Shown here: positions 58,600 through 64,000 of the stretch, piece after piece
Layout of the letters: the number at the start of each line of letters is the position of its first letter
How positions within the stretch are numbered: the first letter of the stretch is position 1
Assembly (NCBI GenBank): GCA_947034885.2
Contig: OX344750.2
Location: forward strand, 17,354,053 to 17,418,052
Length of the DNA: 64,000 nt
Source: Thuidium tamariscinum
Taxonomy: Eukaryota > Streptophyta > Bryopsida > Hypnales > Thuidiaceae
Direction: 5' to 3'
Translations under genes and position numbers: made by a program
The notes under the pieces: model-generated
Told to the model about the DNA's origin: nothing
The model's database searches: none
What the model saw: the letters and a program-made list of their open reading frames with translations, nothing else

Positions 58600-59100
58600 T
58601 CAATCATTTATAAATTCTTGTATTGATATGAAAATTTAGCTACACAAACTAGACTAGTATGTTCAACTTTTCCAATTTTTTTTAATTGAAAATGGACATT
58701 GTATGAAGAAGATACAAGCCACCGAAGTTCACTATAGTTCATAAATGGCGGGATCTTGAATTTTGAATTGCTCCAAATATTCAAAACAACTTGGATTGAC
58801 ATGAAAACTTCACCACTATAACTAGAGTTCAAAGGAAACACAACCCAATAAATTTTATTGAAATCGGACATTGGATGAAGGAGATACAAGCCCCCAAAGT
58901 TGCAACCATGAAGTGCACATTGGTGAATCAAATTGAGCTTGTGAACTTTGATTGGCTTCTAGAAAATCATCATGTCTTGGATTGTTTTGAATATTTTACC
59001 ACACAAACTAGAAAAAAAGGCGCAACTTTTACAACAAGTTTGATTGAATTCGGACATTGGATGAAAAAGTTACAGTACTTTGAATTTAGCTTAAAACTAT
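58600..59100. repeat. Degenerate ~180-bp tandem array, three units
   Basis: The landmark GGACATTG-ATGAA occurs at 58694, 58866 and 59052 (spacing 172 and 186). It is preceded each time by CACAAACTAGA or a close form and CAACTTTT-like words, and is followed in the first two units by GATACAAGCC. Open frames at 58608-58931 and 58875-59177 fall inside it. Confidence 0.75.
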
Positions 59101-59565
59101 GTGAGGACACTTTTTGTCTTCTTGGACGGTCTAGGGTTAAGGCCCAAAATCCAAAACCCAACAAGGGATTTTCTTAGGTGATAGAGTATAAAAAATTAAA
59201 AAATTAAAAAAAAATCTTTTTTGCAACTTTATCACCCTCAAATTGATTTTAGTACCAAGAGAAGAGTGTGAAGGGTAAAAAGTTGCAAAAAAAGTGAACC
59301 TATGACATAGTTGCATTAAAAGAAAATTGAAAAAATGAAAAAAAGAAAATTTTGAGAGCTCCAAATCCCTATACCTCCAAAACCCCTCTCGATATCAGGA
59401 GGGTTTTTGGAGGGTGATGGAATTTTTTTAAAATTGAAAAAAAATTGAAAAAAAATTGAAGTTTTATTTTTTGAAAAAAAGGTTTTTGAAAGTTACAAAT
59501 TTCAAATCCTACAAGGGGGTTAATAAATACATAAATCCTAAATCACTAAAAACTTCGCCAAAAAT
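59101..59565. other. A/T-homopolymer-rich intergenic DNA
   Basis: Runs of A and T such as AAAAATTGAAAAAAAATTG dominate. No gene or terminal repeat is supported. Confidence 0.45.
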
Positions 59566-59634
59566 TCTAGGCTCACAAACTTACAAGCTCATATTAGGCT
59601 CATGCTTGCAAGCTCACAAAATAGCACCCCCGCC
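59566..59634. mobile_element. MITE family E, right-end fragment
   Basis: TCTAGGCTCACAAACTTAC through GCAAGCTCACAAAATAGCACC matches the inverted left end at 52136. No matching left end was found nearby. Confidence 0.5.
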
Positions 59635-60950
59635 CTATTCGATCAATAGGTAAAGACTACAAAGATTCTATAGAAGATGAACCTAATAAATTTAATAACC
59701 TAGTGTATGGAGAGTGAAGAGCCATTACTTCACTTTCTATACACTAATATCTTTAGTCTATAATTTTTTTCCATATCATATCAATTGATTGCTTTAGAAC
59801 TTTATCGCAACTCAATTTCTTTTATTCTTTAAATTGACTAAGGCTTGAAAATATTTATTTACTATAATCGAATGGAGTCAAAACTCTTCCCACAAATGAA
59901 ACTACTACATTTTGTTTGAAGATATCTAACAAGCAACTAGCAATCATTGAGATGCCAAATTCTACTAACTATCATGTCCCAAGTTTCTTCCCAAATATTG
60001 GAATGTTATTTCTTATGGAATTTAAAGTCTTCAACGATTAATTGAGTAATACATACATAACCTCAATTTATTCCAATTTAGTCTCTAATTTACAAATTTA
60101 GGAGTTGTCGCAATCTTAAAATCCATATGTATTTGAAAACAATGAAGAACCATAGATATGGTTGCTTTGGTCCTTCGGAGTTTAGAAATTAGTGTTTAGG
60201 TGCGTAAAGATTCTTTAATTATCTATGATCATATATGCAAAATAAGGTTAACTATTAACATCTCATTAAATTATTGTTCAATATTCATAAATTTAATAAT
60301 GTTTTTTTCTATTGACGACAAAATCTACTTCCCAAATTTTTATTATAGCGAGAGAATATAATATAATGATTTTTATTTTACGACTATGTTTAACCTTGAA
60401 ATGATACCAAGACCAATTTTTGTCATGGATAGAAGACGCATTGTTATATTGTTGACTTTTCTACCAAGACTAAAATTTACACCAACTTTCTAAAAACTAT
60501 TTAGATGACCATTAGTATGAAAAAAATAATATTTAGAAATTTAGAAAATTTTATGTCAATTACAAAAATTAAATTAAATTTCAAGATTTAATAAAATTTG
60601 AAAATATCACATATTTGCAAATCTATTCCACTGAATTTTTAAATAACTATATTTCAAAATTTTCAAAATTCAATACATGATTTTCTAACTAACTATTATG
60701 TGTATAATTTTTCTTGAAGCTTGAGTTGTAACCCCTTCAGGCCTACCAACTTCTTGAGAGTTGTAGTTGCAAATAAATCTTTTGACTTTGATCATTTCTT
60801 AGACTTAGATGCACTACAAGAGATGTGGGTATTTTGAGTAGAGAAAATAAGTAAGAAATTGTTGAAAAGACCTTAGTATTCCTAAAATCCCATGCTGTGA
60901 AGTAGAAAAAGGTACATTGAGTAGCGGATTGTTGGTCGGTCAAGGGAACC
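59635..60950. other. AT-rich intergenic DNA, no gene
   Basis: Nothing with coding or structural character, except GCACTACAAGAGATGTGGG near 60812, which resembles one CACTA terminus without a partner. Confidence 0.4.
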
Positions 60951-61793
60951 CAGTTTTATCAATTGTCCCTGACTCAACAAGCACTTTCAGTGAGTGGTTC
61001 TCTTACGGTGGTGCTACAGTACCTCACAAAAGGAACATTTGCCATATGAGTTCTTCCTTTTCGTAAGATATGAGATCTTTGTTTTAATAGATTTCTGTGC
61101 ATGCCACGATTCTTTCTCCTTCTTCTCGGCGACCTGCCGAGGTTTGTCCGTATTTCTGCTACATCGAAGAAAAGCTTCTAAGTTACATTTGCGGCTGCGG
61201 CTGCGTGCGTGTGGTCATTGAGGTTTTGTGTGATGGCTGGAGATCTCGCTCTTGTGATTCTACGAATCGAACTTCTCCTTTCAAGTTTTGGTGCAGTATC
61301 GCGCATGATCCACGCTTTTTATGCTCTCTATTGAGGTTAATTGCACTTTTCCTTGGTGAGAATCGCTCTGCTCTCTCATGCCTTTTAAGTATTTCATTCG
61401 AGTGAATTTAGCACGCGCTATGTTCTAATTTTTAGTATTCACATTGATTTTTGGGTGAAATTTCAATTGATACTGATCTGGTGTTTGCTAGTTTTCTTTG
61501 AAGGGTGCGTTTGTTGCCAATAAGAGGGTGTTGCTGGAACGCAAGGAGGTGCTGGACGTTTTTGTTGAATTGCTGGAGCGATTTGAAGCCCACCTAATTG
61601 CCCGAGGTTGCAATTTGCAACTGACCTTAAGAATGACCTTGAGTTCTCTAAACCCAGTCGCAGTTTGCAATTGACCACACACATAATCACTAATCTCGAT
61701 TCGGCATCGCCATCGCCATCGCAATTCTCTTCAGTTCATTCTCGCCATCTCTCGTGTCGAAATTTCCTGTAATTCCCTGTTTCTGTTGCTGCG
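60951..61793 (+). promoter_or_regulatory. Promoter and probable leader of the rhodanese gene
   Basis: Balanced composition starts near 60.95 kb. It includes pyrimidine-rich leader-like stretches (about 61100-61140 and 61690-61790, with GCCATCGCCATCGC) and possible leader introns. Frames such as 61097-61405 and 61463-61724 have no recognised family. The ATG at 61794 lies downstream. Confidence 0.4.
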
Positions 61794-64000
61794 ATGGCCA
61801 TGGCGATGGCAGCCTGCTCCTCCCTAGCAACTCCCGCTGCTACCCTGTCGTTGGTGGTGGCTCCTGCGTCACGCCGGCTGCTGCGAGGCCGCCACTCGTC
61901 CATGCTCCACGCCAACTCCCACAGGTCAGTGCCATTACTCTTTCATGTTTTGTATCTTTCACGCTCAACTCACAGCAGATTGGGGTTCTGGGAAAACCGA
62001 AATTTCGTCTCATTTCGGCTTGATGTTCGCGGTTTCTTGAATGATGACGAGGTTGGTTTTTCTGTGCACGAAATTAGTGATTGGGTCAAGTAGAATTCTG
62101 GTCGATCACAGTTCCTATCATTATTTTTTCAAATTTGTGATGGGTGTTCTTATTGGCGAGTGAAAGAGAGTTTCTGTGAGAATGTAGAATCTTCGAGCTC
62201 CCCAGCAATATAGACAACAAGTTCCACTTTCTCCCCTTAGGATGTCTTTGCCAGGGATACTCTTCAGCAAAGGTCCTTAATTCAACATGTGTCCTGAGAG
62301 TTTCAATGCACCAGCGAATGCGTGTGTGCTTTGGATACATTATGCAACAATTATGAAGAGTCAAATGTTTATTGGGAGATAAGTTGAAATCGTTTTATTT
62401 ACTATAGGCGCATATTGATTAAAGGATGTACACCACATCTGATGAAGTTCTGCTTTGAATGTTCGTATTTAGATTGGTGTTTCTAGCTGAAATAGAGGTT
62501 CCATTAACTGTATTGTACAGTACATTAGATGCTCCATTGACCATTGATCAATTTGTGTTAAAGGGTATAAACATTTAAACTATGGACATTTAGGTTTTGG
62601 GCAATTGATTCTTAGCTTAACACAGAAAAAAAGTGTAAAAAATTTGGACGACACAAGGTTCTAGGTTGTTGTAGGCAAAGGCTCAAAGTTCACCTGTATG
62701 GTTAATGGAACCTATCCCTTGCTGGATGGGGAATGGAGATTTTACATAACATTGCACTGTGTCACGGTCCCTCTCTACCTCGTGTGGTCACAGTCCTGAT
62801 CGGGGTTCCTTGATTGCAATTTCCCCAATCTGCTGCAAACCACGAGTTTCTTATATAATACAGGTTTTGGAGTACTGAATCAGAGTTTGTAGACTATTCC
62901 AGATACACCATGAAGAGAGCGTTCACCAACATGTATTCATCAAAGGGCATCTTAAGGTCATACAAAAATCTCTTTATTTGGCAGTTAGCATTCCGTTCAC
63001 TCTTTGGTCACAATGAATCATTGTGGAATGAATTTTTGGTGATGTAAGCGGTCAGGCGCTCATATGAAGAGTTTCCAGAGGCATCCGGGCACTCGGTCGT
63101 TGATCTCAGATGCTCTAGTGGTGAACGAAGCTCGAGCAAGAGTGCAGTACTTGGACGCTGATGAATCCAAGAAGGCGGTGACGAAGGAAGGCTACAACAT
63201 CATTGACATCCGTGACGCTTCCCAATACAACCGGTCTCACATCACCAAGAGCGTCCATATCCCTCTTTTCATCGCCAATGAGGGCATGGATCCGGGTAAG
63301 TTCACTCTCTTCTCAAGCTCTCTTGATATGACAGAATGGGATAATTTCATAATTTTTGTGAGATTCAAGGTCATGTTACCTTATTACGATTAGGCCAGGC
63401 CAGATTTAGACAAATATTGTTCAAAGGAAGAATTTGTCGCTGCATCGTTATTTGCATTCTGACTTTACAAAGGGTATGGGTATGCAGTGCAATTTTGATA
63501 TGGAGTTGCATTCTTTTCTAGTAATGTATAGGTGGAATCGATGCAAAGAGTAGAAAGCGTAGAATTCATCCAATGCTGAATCTCGGGATAATTAATGGTA
63601 GAATAGAATCCGAAAAGAGTGGAGTGGTTATATCTTGTTGAACCCCGGTCATGACTGCCTGCCCACTGCAGATTAGAAGCCCTCGTTGAGATTATTTATG
63701 ACTGAGACTTGGTCCTTTGGAGTGCAAGAACTTTGATCAAGAAATTTGCTCACAACAGTTTTGCGGGAGTCTTCTACGGACTAGCCTTCACGAAGGAGAA
63801 TGAAGATTTCCTTGCAACTATTCAGAAGCAATGCAAGTGCTTTGTTCTGGGGTTGGTGGAGCACAGATGTAGACTTTTTCATAGATTTAAATTTTTTCTT
63901 AGATTTCTGATTTTTTTCTTTAGATTTTAGTTTTTTGTGTAGATTTAGATTTGTTCATAGATTTTAGATTTTTTCATAGATTTGGACTTTTAATAGATTT
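61794..64000 (+). CDS. Plastid rhodanese-like domain protein, STR11-like, 5' part
   Basis: Exon 1 is 61794-61924 and begins MAMAMAACSSLATPA, an Ala/Ser/Arg-rich, acid-poor start typical of a chloroplast transit peptide. Exon 2 starts at about 63076 and ends at 63295; it reads ADESKKAVTKEGYNIIDIRD, then SQYNRSHITKSVHIPLFI, the first half of a rhodanese fold. A third exon of about 63707-63836 reads LIKKFAHNSFAGVFYGLAFT and KENEDFLATIQKQC, as in plant STR11. Exact junctions at exon 2's start and exon 3 are the least certain. The conserved active-site Cys loop would lie beyond the window, so activity cannot be judged. In plants many such proteins lack sulfurtransferase activity and bind partners at thylakoids or envelope. 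The last 150 bases are T-rich intron. Confidence 0.75.
63885..64000 (+). repeat. T-rich TAGATTT repeat in the last intron
   Basis: TAGATTT, often followed by T runs or CATAGATTT, recurs about eight times up to the window edge and probably continues beyond it. Confidence 0.7.

Noticed and set aside
58608-59177. Two overlapping frames of about 100 codons on opposite strands
   Set aside because: They sit on the degenerate ~180-bp tandem array and show no family motif.
60812-60835. CACTACAAGAGATGTGGG as a further CACTA-type MITE
   Set aside because: Only one terminus was found, without inverted partner or target duplication.

Overview
The window looks like nuclear DNA of a land plant. Five intron-rich genes with GT-AG introns match plant families (UBP12/13 deubiquitinase, importin beta-1, an FSP1/AIFM2-like flavoprotein, LPEAT1-like acyltransferase, and a plastid rhodanese similar to STR11). 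They sit in very AT-rich DNA packed with small inverted-repeat transposons. I cannot name the species. No CRISPR array, bacterial operon, rRNA or tRNA gene was seen.

Layout. 1-2600 (+): last eleven exons of a UBP12/13 (USP7-type) gene whose 5' part lies outside the window. 3.9-12.6 kb: gene-free repeat DNA with a MITE, a 1-kb palindromic array, a microsatellite and terminal-inverted-repeat (TIR) elements. 13327-16922 (-): complete importin beta-1 CDS (4 coding exons, 873 aa), leader to about 17.6 kb. 17.9-19.5 kb: foldback element with another TIR element nested in one arm. 20-31.8 kb: gene-free AT-rich DNA with further MITEs. 32.0-35.45 kb (+): a 63-codon two-helix membrane ORF, then a six-exon FSP1-like oxidoreductase (356 aa). 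37.4-38.7 kb: two adjacent TIR elements. 38.9-44.6 kb (+): leader and nine coding exons of an LPEAT1-like acyltransferase. 44.9-46.35 kb: relatives of the same two elements, same order and orientation. 46.4-60.9 kb: gene-free, with MITEs, minisatellites, a ~180-bp tandem array and a possible old LTR-type fragment. 61.8 kb to the end (+): first exons of a plastid-targeted rhodanese gene, open at the right edge.

The genes are unrelated housekeeping loci (ubiquitin removal, nuclear import, quinone/redox chemistry, phospholipid remodelling, plastid sulfur-domain protein) and form no pathway. The unusual material lies between them: at least six short TIR families, most with two or more copies, recognised by comparing copies within the window. 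Two copies of one family have exact 3-bp target-site duplications typical of CACTA elements. The best leads are the palindromic array at 6.7-7.7 kb, the nested foldback at 17.9-19.5 kb, the paired elements on both sides of LPEAT1, and the small membrane ORF in the FSP1-like leader. I saw no clear evidence of a wholly new biological system.
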